Shown here one piece after another: positions 45,219-58,700 of a stretch of 64,000 bases of DNA; position 1 is the first letter of the stretch, and each line of letters starts with the position of its first letter. The stretch is from Dermacentor variabilis. Its lineage: Eukaryota > Arthropoda > Arachnida > Ixodida > Ixodidae. The translations under genes and the position numbers were made by a program. The notes below the pieces were generated by a model. It was not told where the DNA came from, searched no databases, and saw only the letters and a list, made by a program, of their open reading frames with translations. The DNA lies in the NCBI RefSeq assembly GCF_050947875.1, contig NW_027460291.1, positions 28,085,589-28,149,588 on the forward strand, in the 5' to 3' direction.

Positions 45219-48200
45219 GTCCATCCAAAGGTAGGGCAATGCCGGGTCGACACGCTGCGGAGGGGAAGCAGGCGTTGAGCGCTCCCCATACGTGGGCCGA
45301 TACCGAAGTTAGTACAATACTGGGCCCACCCGCGGCGGAGGCGAAGCAGGCGTTGAGCGCTCCGCATACGAGGGTCCATCCAAAGGTAGCGCAATGCCGG
45401 GTCGACACGCGGCGGAGGGGAAGCAGGCGTGTAGCGCTCCCCATAGGTGGGCCGATGCCGAAAATAGTACAATACTGGGCCCACCCGAAATGGCAGATAA
45501 GCAGGCGTTGAGCGCTCCGCATACGTGGGTACATCCAAAGGTAGTGCAATGCCCGGCCGACACATGGAGGAGGTGAAGCAGGCGTTAAGCACTTCCCAAA
45601 CGTGGACCGATCACGAAGATAGTGTAATACTGGGCCACCCGGGGCGGAGGTGAAGCAGGCGTTAAGCACACCCCATACGTGGGCCGATCCCGAAGATAGT
45701 GCAATACTGGGCCCACCCGCCGCGGAGGTGAAGCAGGCGTTGAGCGCTCCGCATACGTGGTTCATCCAAAGCTAGTGCAATGCGGGTCGATACGCGGTGT
45801 AGGTGAAAAAGCGTTAAGCACTACCCATACGTGGGCCGATGCCGAAGCTAGTACAATACTGGGCTCACCCGCGGCGAAGGTGAAGCAGGCGTTGAGCGCA
45901 CCGCATACGTGGGTCCATCCAAAGTAGTGCAATGCCGGGCCGACACGCGGTGGAGGTGAAGCAGGCGTTAAGCACTCCCCATACGTGGGCCGATCCCTAA
46001 GACAGTCCAATACTGGGCCCACCCGCGGTGGAGGTGAAGCAGGCGTTAAGCACTCCCCATAAATGGGCCGATCCCCAAGATAGTGCAATACTGGGCCAAC
46101 CCCGGCGAAGGTGAAGCAGGCGTTGAGTGCCCCGCATACGTGGTCCATCCAAAGGTAGTGCAATGCCGGGTCGATTCGCTGTGGAGGTGAAGAAGCGTTA
46201 AGCACTCCCCATACGTGGGCCTATCCCTAAGACAGTCCAATACGGGGCCCACCCGCGGTGGAGGTGAAGCAGGCGTTAAGCACTCCCCATAAATAGGCCG
46301 ATCCCCAAGATACTGCAATACTGGGCCAACCCACGGCGGAGGTAAAGGAGGCGTAGAGCGCTCCGCATACGTCGTCCATCCAAAGGTAGTGCAATGCCGC
46401 GTCGACACGCGATGGAGGTGAAGAAGCGTTAAGCACTCCCCATACGTGGGTCCATCCCGAATATACTGCAATACTGGTCCCACCCGCGGTGAAGGTGAAG
46501 CAGGCGTTGAGCGCTCCCCATAAATGGGCCCTTCCCGAAGATAGTGCTACTGGTCCCTCCCGCGGCGAATGTGATGCAGGCGTTGAGCGCTCCGCATACG
46601 TGGGTCCATCCAAAGGTAGTGCAATGTCGCGCCGACACGCGGTGGAGGTGAAGAAGCGTTAAGCACTCCCCATACATGGGCCCATCCCTAAGATAGTGCA
46701 ATACTGGGCCCAACAGCGATGGAGGTGAAGCAGGCGTTGAGCGTTCCGCATACGTGGGTGCATCCAAAGGTAGCGCAATGGTGGGCCGACACGTGGTGGA
46801 GCTGAAGCAGGCGTTGAGAACTCCCCATACGTGGGCCGATACCGAAGGTAGTGTATTACTGGGCCCACCCGCAGCAGAGGCGAAGCAGGCATTGAGCGCT
46901 CCGTATACCAGGTCCATCCAAAGGTAGTGCACTGCCGGGTCGACACGCGGCGGAGGGAAAGCAGGCGTTGAACGCTCCCCATACGTGGGCCGATGCCGAA
47001 GTTAGTGCAATACTGGGCCCACCCGCGGTGGCAGATAAGCAGGCGTTGAGCGCTCCGCATACGTGGGTACATCCAAAGGTAGTGCAATGCCGGGCCGACA
47101 CGCGGAGGAGGGGAAGCAGGCGTTAAGCACTACCCAAATGTGGCCCGATCCCTAAGATAATGCAATACTGGTCCCACCCGCGGCGAAGGTGAAGCAGGCG
47201 TTGAGCGCTCCGTATACGTAGGTCCGTCCAAAGGTAGTACAATGCCGGGGCGACACGCAGTGGAGGTAAAGCAGGCGTGAAGCACGGCCCAAACGTGGCC
47301 AGATAACAAATATAGTTCATTACTGGGCCCACCCGCCGCGGAGGTGAAGCGGGCGTTGAGCGCTCCACATACGTGGGTCCATTCAAAAGTAGTGCAATGC
47401 CGGGCCGACACGTGGAGGAGGTGAAGCAGGCGTTAAGCACTGCCCATACGTGAGCCGATCCCGAAGATAGTGCAATACTGGGTCCACCCGCAGCGGAGGC
47501 GAAGCAGGGGTTGAGCGCTCCGCATACGTGGTCCATCCAAAGGTAGTGCAATGCCGAGTCGACACGCGATGGAGGTGAAGTAGCGTTAAGCACTTCCCAT
47601 ACGAGGGGCGATCCCGAAGACAGTCCAATACAGGGCCCACCCGCTGTGGAGGTGAAGCCGGCGTTAAGCACTCCCCATAAATGGGCGGATCCCCAAGATA
47701 GTGCAATACTGGGCCCACCCGTGGCGGAGGTAAAGCAGGCGTAGAGCGCTCCGCATACGTGGTCCATCCAAAGGTAGTGCAATGCCAGGTGGATTCGCTG
47801 TGGAGGTGAAGAAGCCTTAACCACTCCTCATCCGTGGGCCCATACCGAAGATAGTGCAATACTGTTCTCACGCGAGGCGAAAGTGAAGCAGCCGTTCAGC
47901 GCTCCGCATACGTGGGTCCATATAAAGGTAGTGCAATGCCGGGCCGACACGCAGTGGAGGTAAAGCAGGCGTCAAGCTCTCCCCATACGTGGACCGATCC
48001 CAAAGATATTTCACTACTAAGCCCTGCCGAGGTGGAGGTGACGTGGGCGTTGAGCGCTCCGCATACGTGGGTTCATCCAACGGTAGTGCAATGCCGGGTC
48101 GACACGCGGTGGAGGTGAAGAAGCGTTAAGCACTCCCCACACGTGGGCCGATACCGAAGATGGTGGGTCCACCCTGGCGGAGGCGTTGAGCGCTCCGCAT

Positions 48201-51200
48201 ACGTGGGTCCATCCAAAGGTAGGGCAATGCCGGGTCGACACGCGGCGGAGGGGAAGCAGGTGTTGAGTGTCCCCATACGTGGGCCGATACCGAAGATAGT
48301 ACAATACTGGGCCCACCCGCGGCGAAGGTGAAGCAGGCGTTGAGCGCTCCGCATACGTGAGTCCATCTAAAGGTAGAACAATGCCGGGGCGACACGCAGT
48401 GGAAATAAAGCAGGGGTCAAGCACTACCCATACGTGGGCCGATACCGAAGCTAGTACAATACTAGGCCCACCCGCGGTGAAGGAGAAGCAGGCGTTGAGT
48501 GCTCCGCATACGTGGGTCCATCCAAAGTAGTGCAATGCCGGGCCGCCACGCGGAGGAAGTGAAGCAGGCGTTAAGCACTCCCCATACGTGGCCCGATCCC
48601 TAAGATAGTGCAATACTGGTCCCACCCGTGGCGAAGGTGAAGGAGGCGTTGAGCGCTGCGCATACGTGGGTCCATCCAAAGGTAGTGCAATGCCGTGCCG
48701 ACACGCGGTGCAGGTGAAGCAGGCGTTAAGCACTCCCCATACGCGGCCCGATTCCTAAGATAGTGCGATACTGGGCCCACGCGTGGCGAAGGTGAAGCAG
48801 GCGTTGAGCGCTCGCATACTTGGGTCCATCTAAAGGTAGTACAATGCCGGGGCGACACGCAGTGGAGGAAAAGCAGGCGTCAAGCACGGCCCAAACGTGG
48901 CCCGATAACAAATATAGTTGAATACTGGGTCCACCCACAGCGGAGGTGGAGCGGGCGTTGAGCGCTCCACATACGTGGGTCCTTTCAAAAGTAGTGCAAT
49001 GCCGGGCCAACACGTGGAGGAGGTGAAGCAGGCGTTAAGCACTGCCCATACGTCAGCCGATCCCGAAGATAGTGTAATACTGGGCCACCCGCGGCGGAGG
49101 TGAAGCAGGCGTTAAGCACTACCCATACGTGGGGCGATCCCGAAGATGGTACAATACTGGGCCCACCCACGGCGAAGGTGAAGCAGGCGTTGAGCGCTCC
49201 GCATACGTGGGTCCATCCAAAGTAGTGCAATGCCGGGCCGACACATGGTGGAGGTGAAGCAGGTGTTAAGCACTCCCCATACGTGGGCCGATCCCTAAGA
49301 CAGTCCAATACTGGGCCCATCCGCGATGGAGGTGAGGCAGGCGTTAAGCACTCCCCATAAATGGGCTGATCCCCAAGATAGTGCAATACTGGGCCAACCC
49401 CCGGCGAAGGTGAAGCAGGCGTTGAGTGCCCCGCATACATGGGTCCATCCAAAGGTAGTGCAATGCCGGGCGCACCTCCGGCGGAAGTGAAGCAGGCGTT
49501 AAGCACTCCTCATACGTGGGCCGATACCGAAGAGAGTGCAATACTGGGCCCACCCGTGGCGGAGGTAAAGCAGGCGTAGAGCGCTCCGCATACGTGGTCC
49601 ATCCAAAGGTAGCGCAATGCCGGGTCGATTCGCTGTGGAGGTGAAGAAGCGTTAAGCACCCCTCATCCGTGGGCCCATCCCGAAGATAGTGCAATACTGG
49701 TCCCACGCGAGGCGAAAGTGAAGTAGCCGTTCAGCGCTCCGCATACGTGGGTCCATTTAAAGGTAGTGCAATGCAGGGCCGACACGCAGTGGAGGTAAAG
49801 CAGGCGTCAAGCACTCCCCATACGTGGACCGATCCCAAAGATATTTCCCTACTATTCCCAGCCGAGGCGGAGGTGACGCGGGCGTTGAGCGCTCCGCATA
49901 CGTGGGTTCATCCAAAGGTAGTGCAATGCCGGGCCGACACGTGGTGGAGGTGAAGCAGACGTTCAGCACTCCCCATACGGGGGCCGATACCGAAGCTAGT
50001 GGGTCCACCTTGGCGGAGGCGTTGAGCGCTCTGCATACGTGGGTCCATCCAAAGGTAGTGCAATGCCGGGTCAACACGCGGTGGAGGTGAAGAAGCGTTA
50101 AGCACTCCCCACACGTGGGCCCATCCCGAAGATAACGTAATACTGGTCCCACCCGCAACGGAGGCGAAGCAGGCGTTGAGCGCTCCGCATACGTGGGTCC
50201 ATTCAAAAGTAGTGCAATGCCGGGCCGACACGTGGAGGAGGTGAAGTAGCGTTAAGCACTACCCATACGTGGGGCGATCCCGAAAATGGTACAATACTGG
50301 GCCCACGCACGGCGAAGGTGAAGCAGGCGTTGAGCGCTCCGCATACGTGGGTCCTTTCAAAGTAGTGCAATGCCGGGTCGACACATGGTGTAGGTGAAGC
50401 AGGCGTTAAGCACTCCTCATACGTGGGCCGATCCCTAAGACAGTCCAATACTGGGCCCACCCGCGGTGGAGGTGAAGCCGGCGTTAAGCACTCCCCATAA
50501 ATGGGCGGATCCCCAAGATAGTTCAATACTGGGCCAACCCCCGGCGAAGGTGAAGCAGGCGTTGAGTGCCCCGCATACGTAGGTCCTTCCAAAGGTAGTG
50601 CGATGCCGGGCCCACCTGCGGCGGAAGTGAAGCAGGCGTTAAGCACTCCTCATACGTGGGCCGATACTGAAGTTAGTGCAATACTGGGCCCACCCGTGGC
50701 GGAGGTAAAGCAGGCGTAGAGCGCTCCGCATACGTGGTCCATCCAAAGGTAGTGCAATGCCGGGTCGATTCGCTGTGGAGGTGAAGAAGCGTTAAGCACT
50801 CCTCATCCGTGGTCCCATCCCGAAGATAGTGCAATACTGTTCCCACGCGAGGCGAAAGTGAAGCAGCCGTTCAGCGCTCCGCATACGTGGGTCCATTTAA
50901 AGGTAGTGCAATGCAGGGCCGACACGCAGTGGAGGTAAAGCAGGCGTCAAGCACTCCCCATACGTGGACCGTTCCCAAAGATATTTCACTACTATGCCCA
51001 GCCGAGGCGGATGTGACGCGGGCGTTGAGCGCTCCGCATACGTGGGTTCATCCAAAGGTAGTGCAATGCCGGGCGGACACGTGGTGGAGGTGAAGCAGAC
51101 GTTTAGCACTCCCCATACGTGGGCCGATACCGAAGATAGTGGGTCCACCCTGGCGGAGGCGTTGAGCGCTCTGCATACGTGGGTCCATCCAAAGGTAGTG

Positions 51201-54200
51201 CAATGCCGGGTCGACACGCGGTAGAGGTGAAGAAGCGTTAAGCACTCCCCACACGTGGGCCGATACCGAAGATAGTACAATACTGGGCCCACCCGCGGCG
51301 AAGGTGAAGCAGGCGTTGAGCGCTCCGCATACGTGAGTCCATCTAAAGGTAGTACAATGCCGGGGCGACACGCAGTGGAGGTAAAGCAGGGGTCAAGCAC
51401 TACCCATACGTGGGCCGATACCGAAGTTAGTACAATACTAGGCCCACCCGCGGTGAAGGTGAAGCAGGCGTTGAGCGCTCCGCATACGTGGGTCCATCCA
51501 AAGTAGTGCAATGCCGGGCCGACACGCGGAGGAAGTGAAGCAGGCGTTAAGCACTCCCCATACGTGGCCCGATTCCTAAGATAGTGCAATACTGGGCCCA
51601 CCCGTGGCGAAGGTGAAGCAGGCGTTGAGCGCTCGCATACATGGGTCCATCTAAAGGTAGTACAATGCCGGGGCGACACGCAGTGGAGGAAAAGCAGGCG
51701 TCAAGCACGGCCCAAAGGTGGCCCGATAACAAATATAGTTCAATACTGGGCCCACCCACAGCGGAGGTGAAGCGGGCGTTGAGCGCTCCACATACGTGGG
51801 TCCATTCAAAAGTAGTGCAATGCCGGGCCGACACGTGGAGGAGGTGAAGCAGGCATTAAGCACTGCCCATACGTCAGCCGATTCCGAAGATAGTGTAATA
51901 CTGCGCCACCCGCGGCGGAGGTGAAGCAGGCGTTAAGCACTACCCATACGTGGGCCGATCCCGAAGATAGTGCAATACTGGGCCCACCCGCAGCGGAGGC
52001 GAAGCAGGCGTGGAGCGCTCCGCATACGTGGTCCATCCAAAGGTAGTGCAATGCCGGGTCGACACGTGAAGGAGGAGAAGTAGCGTTAAGCACTACCCAT
52101 ACCTGGGGCGATCCCGAAGATGGTACAATACTGGGCCCACCCGCGGCGAAGGTGAAGCAGGCGTTGAGCGCTCCGCATACGTGGGTCCATCCAAAGTAGT
52201 GCAATGCCGGGCCGACGCATGGTGGAGGTGAAGCAGGCGTTAAGCACTCCCCATACGTGGGCTGATCCCCAAGATAGTGCAATACTGGGCCCACCCGCCG
52301 CGGAGGTGAAGCAGGCGTTGAGCGCTCCCCATACGTGGTTCATCCAAAGGTAGTGCAATGCCGGGTCGATTCGCTGTGGAGGTGAAGAAGCGTTAAGCAC
52401 TCCCCATACGTGGACCGATCCCAAAGATATTTCACTAGTATGCCCAGCCGAGGCGGAGGTGACGCGGGCGTTGAGCGCTCCGCATACGTGAGTTCATCCA
52501 AACGTAGTGCAATGCCGGGCCGACACGTGGTGGAGGTGAAGCAGACGTTTAGCACTCCCCATACGTGGGCCGATACCGAAGCTAGTGGGTCCAGCCTGGC
52601 GGAGGCGTTGAGCGCTCTGCATACGTGGGTCCATCCAAAGGTAGTGCAATGCCGGGTCGACACGCGGTGGAGGTGAAGAAGCGTTAAGCACTCCCCACAC
52701 GTGGGCCCATCCCGAAGATAACGCAATACTGGTCCCACCCGCAACGGAGGCGAAGCAGGCGTTGAGCGCTCTGCATACGTTTGTCCATCCGAATGTAGGG
52801 CAATGCCGGGTCGACACGCGGCGGAGGGGAAGCAGGCGTTGAGCGCTCCCCATACGTGGGCCGATACCGAAGATAGTACAATACTGGGCCCACCCGCGGC
52901 GAAAGTGAAGCAGGCGTTGAGCGCTCCGCATACGTGAGTCCATCTAAAGGTAGTACAATGCCGGGGCGACACGCAGTGGAGGTGAAGCAGACGTTTAGCA
53001 CTCCCCATACGTGGGCCGATACCGAAGCTAGTGGGTCCAGCCTGGCGGAGGCGTTGAGCGCTCTGCATACGTGGGTCCATCCAAAGGTAGTGTAATGCCG
53101 GGCCGACACGCGGAGGAAGTGAAGCAGGCGTTAAGCACTCCCCATACGTGGCCCGATCCCTAAGATAGTGAAATACTGGTCCCACCCGTGGCGAAGGTGA
53201 AGGAGCCGTTGAGCGCTCCGCATACGTGGGTCCATCCAAAGGGAGTGCAATGCCGTGCCGACACGCGGAGCAGGTGAAGCAGGCATTAAGCACTCCCCAT
53301 ACGTGGCCCGATTCCTAAGATAGTGCAATACTGGGCACACCCGTGGCGAAGGTGAAGCAGGCGTTGAGCGCTCGCATACTTGGGTCCATCTAAAGGTAGT
53401 ACAATGCCGGGGCGACACGCAGTGGAGGAAAAGCAGGCGTCAAGCACGGCCCAAACGTGGCCCGATAACAAATATAGTTCAATACTGGGCCCACCCACAG
53501 CGGAGGTGAAGCGGGCATTGAGCGCTCCACATACGTGGGTCCATTCAAAAGTAGTGCAATGCCGGGCCGACACGTGGAGGAGGTGAAGCAGGCGTTAAGC
53601 ACTGCCCATACGTCAGCCGATCCCGAAGATAGTGTAATACTGGGCCACCCGCGGCGCAGGTGAAGCAGACGTTAAGCACTACCCATACGTTGGCCGATCC
53701 CGAAGATAGTGCAATACTGGGCCCACCCGCAGCGGAGGCGAAGCAGGCGTTGAGCGCTCCGCATACGTGGTCCATCCAAAGGTAGTGCAATGCCGGGTCG
53801 ACCCGTGAAGGAGGAGAAGTAGCGTTAAGCACTCCTCATACGTCGGCCGATACCGAAGTTAGTGCAATACTGGGCCCACCCGTGGCGGAGGTAAAGCAGG
53901 CGTAGAGCGCTCCGCATACGTGGTCCATCCAAAGGTAGTGCAATGCCGGGTCGATTCGCTGTGGAGGTGAAGAAGCGTTAAGCACTCCTCATCCGTGGTC
54001 CCATCCCGAAGATAGTGCAATACTGTTCCCACGCGAGGCGAAAGTGAAGCAGCCGTTCAGCGCTCCGCATACGTGGGTCCATTTAAAGGTAGTGCAATGC
54101 AGGGCCGACACGCAGTGGAGGTAAAGCAGGCGTCAAGCACTCCCCATACGTGGACCGATCCCAAAGATATTTCACTACTATACCCAGCCGAGGCGGAGGT

Positions 54201-55767
54201 GACGCGGGCGTTGAGCGCTCCGCATACGTGGGTTCATCTAAAGGTAGTGCAATGCCGGGCGGACACGTGGTGGAGGTGAAGCAGACGTTTAGCACTCCCC
54301 ATACGTGGCCCGATTCCTAAGATAGTGCAATACTGGGCCCACCCGTGGCGAAGGTGAAGCAGGCGTTGAGCGTTCGCATACATGGGTCCATATAAAGGTA
54401 GTACAATGCCGGGGCGACACGCAGTGGAGGAAAAGCAGGCGTCAAGCACGGCCCAAACGTGGCCCGATAACAAATATAGTTCAATACTGGGCCCACCCAC
54501 AGCGGAGGTGAAGCGGGCGTTGAGCGCTCCACATACGTGGGTCCATTCAAAAGTAGTGCAATGCCGGGCCGACACGTGGAGGAGGTCAAGCAGGCGTTAA
54601 GCACTGCCCATACGTCAGCCGATCCCGAAGATAGTGTAATACTGGGCCACCCGCGGCGGAGGTGAAGCAGGCGTTAAGCACTACCCATACGTGGGCCGAT
54701 ACCGAAGATAGTGCAATACTGGGCCCACCCGCAGCGGAGGCGAAGCAGGCGTTGAGCGCTCCGCATACGTGGTCCATCCAAAGGTAGTGCAATGCCGGGT
54801 CGACACGTGAAGGAGGAGAAGTAGCGTTAAGCACTACGCATACGTGGGGCGATCCCGAAGATGGTACAATACTGGGCCCACCCGCGGCGAAGGTGAAGCA
54901 GGCGTTGAGCGCTCCGCTTACGTGGGTCCATCCAAAGTAGTGCAATGCAGGGCCGACGCATGGTGGAGGTGAAGCAGGCGTTAAGCACTCCCCATACGTG
55001 GGCCGATCCCTAAGACAGTCCAAAACTGGGCCCACCCGCGATGGAGGTGAAGCAGGCGTTAAGCACTCCCCATAAATGGGCTGATCCCCAAGATAGTGCA
55101 ATACTGGGCCCACCCCCGGCAAAGGTGAAGCAGGCGTTGAGTGCCCCGCATACGTGGGTCCATCCAAAGGTAGTGCAATGCCGGGCCCACCTGTGGCGGA
55201 AGTGAAGCAGGCGTTAAGCACTCCTCATACGTGGGCCGATACCGAAGATAGTGCAATACTGGGCCCACCCACCGCGGAGGTGAAGCAGGCGTTGAGCGCT
55301 CCCCATGCGTAGTTGATCCAAAGCTAGTGCAATGCGGGTCGATACACGGTGTAGGTGAAGAAGCGTTAAGCACTACCCATACGTGGGCCGATCCCGAAGT
55401 TAGTACAATACTGGGCCCACCCGCGGCGAAGGTGAAGCAGGCGTTGAGCGCACCGCATACGTGGTCCATCCAAAGGTAGTGCAATGCCGGGCCGACACGC
55501 GGTGGAGGTGAAGCAGGCGTTAAGCACTCCCCATACGTGGGCCGATCCCTAAGACAGTCCAATACTGGGCCCACCCGCGGTGGAGGTGAAGCAGGCGTTA
55601 AGCACTCCCCATAAAGGGGCCGATCCCCAAGATAGTGCAATACTTGGCCAACCCCCGGCGAAGGTGAAGCAGGCGTTGAGTGCCCCGCATACGTGGTCCA
55701 TCCAAAGGTAGTGCAATGCCGGGTCGATTCGCTGTGGAGGTGAAGAAGCGTTAAGCACTCCCCATAC

Positions 55768-58700
55768 GTGGACCGATCCCAAAGATATTTCACTAGTATG
55801 CCCAGCCGAGGCGGAGGTGACGCGGGCGTTGAGCGCTCCGCATACGTGAGTTCATCCAAAGGTAGTGCAATGCCGGGCCGACACGTGGTGGAGGTGAAGC
55901 AGACGTTTAGCACTCCCCATACGTGGGCCGATACCGAAGATAGTGGGTCCACCCTGGCGGAGGCGTTGAGCGCTCTGAATACGTGGGTCCATCCAAAGGT
56001 AGTGCAATGCCGGGTCGACACGCGGTGGAGGTGAAGAAGCGTTAAGCACTACCCACACGTGGGCCCATCCCGAAGATAACGCAATACTGGTCCCACCCGC
56101 AACGGAGGCGAAGCAGGCGTTGAGCGCTCTGCATACGTGGGTCCATCCGAATGTAGGGCAATGCCGGGTCGACACGCGGCGGAGGGGAAGCAGGCGTTGA
56201 GCGCTCCCCATACGTGGGCCGATACCGAAGATAGTACAATACTGGGCCCACCCGCGGCGAAGGTGAAGCAGGCGTTGAGCGCTCCGCATACGTGCGTCCA
56301 TCTAAAGGTAGTACAATGCCGGGGCTACACGCAGTGGAGGTTAAACAGGGGTCAAGCACTAACCATACGTGGGCCGATACCGAAGATAGTACAATACTAG
56401 GCCCACCCGTGGCGAAGGTGAAGCAGGCGTTGAGCGCTCGCATACTTGGGTCCATCTAAAGGTAGTACAATGCCGGGGCGACACGCAGTGGAGGAAAAGC
56501 AGGCGTCAAGCACGGCCCAAACGTGGCCCGATAACAAATATAGTTCAATACTGGGCCCACCCACAGCGGAGGTGAAGCGGGCGTTGAGCGCTCCACATAC
56601 GTGGGTCCATTCAAAAGTAGTGCAATGCCGGGCCGACACGTGGAGGAGGTGAAGCAGGCGTTAAGCACTGCCCATACGTCAGCCGATCCCGAAGATAGCG
56701 TAATACTGGGCCACCCGCGGCGGAGGTGAAGCAGACGTTAAGCACTACCCATACGTGGGCCGATCCCGAAGATAGTGCAATACTGGGCCCACCCGCAGCG
56801 GAGGCGAAGCAGGCGTTGAGCGCTCCGCATACGTGGTCCATCCAAAGGTAGTGCAATGCCGGGTCGACCCGTGAAGGAGGAGAAGTAGCGTTAAGCACTC
56901 CTCATACGTGGGCCGATACCGAAGTTAGTGCAATACTGGGCCCACCCGTGGCGGAGGTAAAGCAGGCGTAGAGCGCTCCGCATACGTGGTCCATCCAAAG
57001 GTAGTGCAATGCCGGGTCGATTCGCTGTGGAGGTGAAGAAGCGTTAAGCACTCCTCATCCGAGGTCCCATCCCGAAGATAGTGCAATACTCTTCCCACGC
57101 GAGGCGAAAGTGAAGCAGCCGTTCAGCGCTCCGCATATGTGGGTCCATTTAAAGGTAGTGCAATGCAGGGCCGACACGCAGTGCAGGTAAAGCAGGTGTC
57201 AAGCACTCCCCATACGTTGACCGATCCCAAAGATATTTCACTACTATACCCAGCCGAGGCGGAGGTGACGCGGGCGTTTAGCGCTCCGCATACGTGGGTT
57301 CATCTAAAGGTAGTGCAATGCCGGGCGGACACGTGGTGGAGGTGAAGCAGACGTTTAGCACTCCCCATACGTGGGCCGATACCGAAGATAGTGGGTCCAC
57401 CCTGGCGGAGGCGTTGAGCGCTCTGCACACGTGGGTCCATCCAAAGGTAGTGCAATGCCGGGTCGACACGCGGTAGAGGTGAAGAAGCGTTAAGCACTCC
57501 CCACACGTGGGCCGATACCGAAGATAGTACAATACTGGGCCCACCCGCGGCGAAGGTGAAGCAGGCGTTGAGCGCTCCGCATACGTGGGTCCATCCAAAG
57601 GTAGGGCAATGCCGGGTCGACACGCGGCGGAGGGGAAGCAGGCGTTGAGCGCTCCCCATACGTGGGCCGATACCGAAGATAGTACAATACTGGGCCCACA
57701 CGTGGCGAAGGTGAAGCAGGCGTTGAGCGCTCGCATACTTGGGTCCATCTAAAGGTAGTACAATGCCGGGGCGACACGCAGTGGAGGAAAAGCAGGCGTC
57801 AAGCACGGCCCAAACGTGGCCCGATAACAAATATAGTTCAATACTGGGCCCACCCACAGCGGAGGTGAAGCGGGCGTTGAGCGCTCCACATACGTGGGTC
57901 CATTCAAAAGTAGTGCAATGCCGGGCCGACACGTGGAGGAGGTGAAGCAGGCGTTAAGCACTGCCCATACGTCAGCCGATCCCGAAGATAGTGTAATACT
58001 GGGCCACCCGCGGCGGAGGTGAAGCAGGCGTTAAGCACTACCCATACGTGGGCCGATACCGAAGATAGTGCAATACTGGGCCCACCCGCAGCGGAGGCGA
58101 AGCAGGCGTTTAGCGCTCCGCATACGTGGTCCATCCAAAGGTAGTGCAATGCCGGGTCGACACGTGAAGGAGGAGAAGTAGCGTTAAGCACTACGCATAC
58201 GTGGGGCGATCCCGAAGATGGTACAATACTGGGCCCACCCGCGGCGAAGGTGAAGCAGGCGTTGAGCGCTCCGCTTAAGAGGGTCCATCCAAAGTAGTGC
58301 AATGCCGGGCCAAAGCATGGTGGAGGTGAAGCAGGCGTTAAGCACTCCCCATACGTGGGCCGATCCCTAAGACAGTCCAAAACTGGGCCCACCCGCGATG
58401 GAGGTGAAGCAGGCGTTAAGCACTCCCCATAAATGGGCTGATCCCCAAGATACTGCAATACTGGGCCCACCCCCGGCGAAGGTGAAGCAGGCGTTGAGTG
58501 CCCCGCATACGTGGGTCCATCCAAAGGTAGTGCAATACTGGGCCCACCCGCCGCGGAGGTGAAGCAGGCGTTGAGCGCTCCCCATGCGTGGTTCATCCAA
58601 AGCTAGTGCAATGCGGGTCGATACGCGGTGTAGGTGAAGAAGCGTTAAGCACTACCCATACGTGGGCCGATCCCGAAGTTGTACAATACTGGGCCCACCC

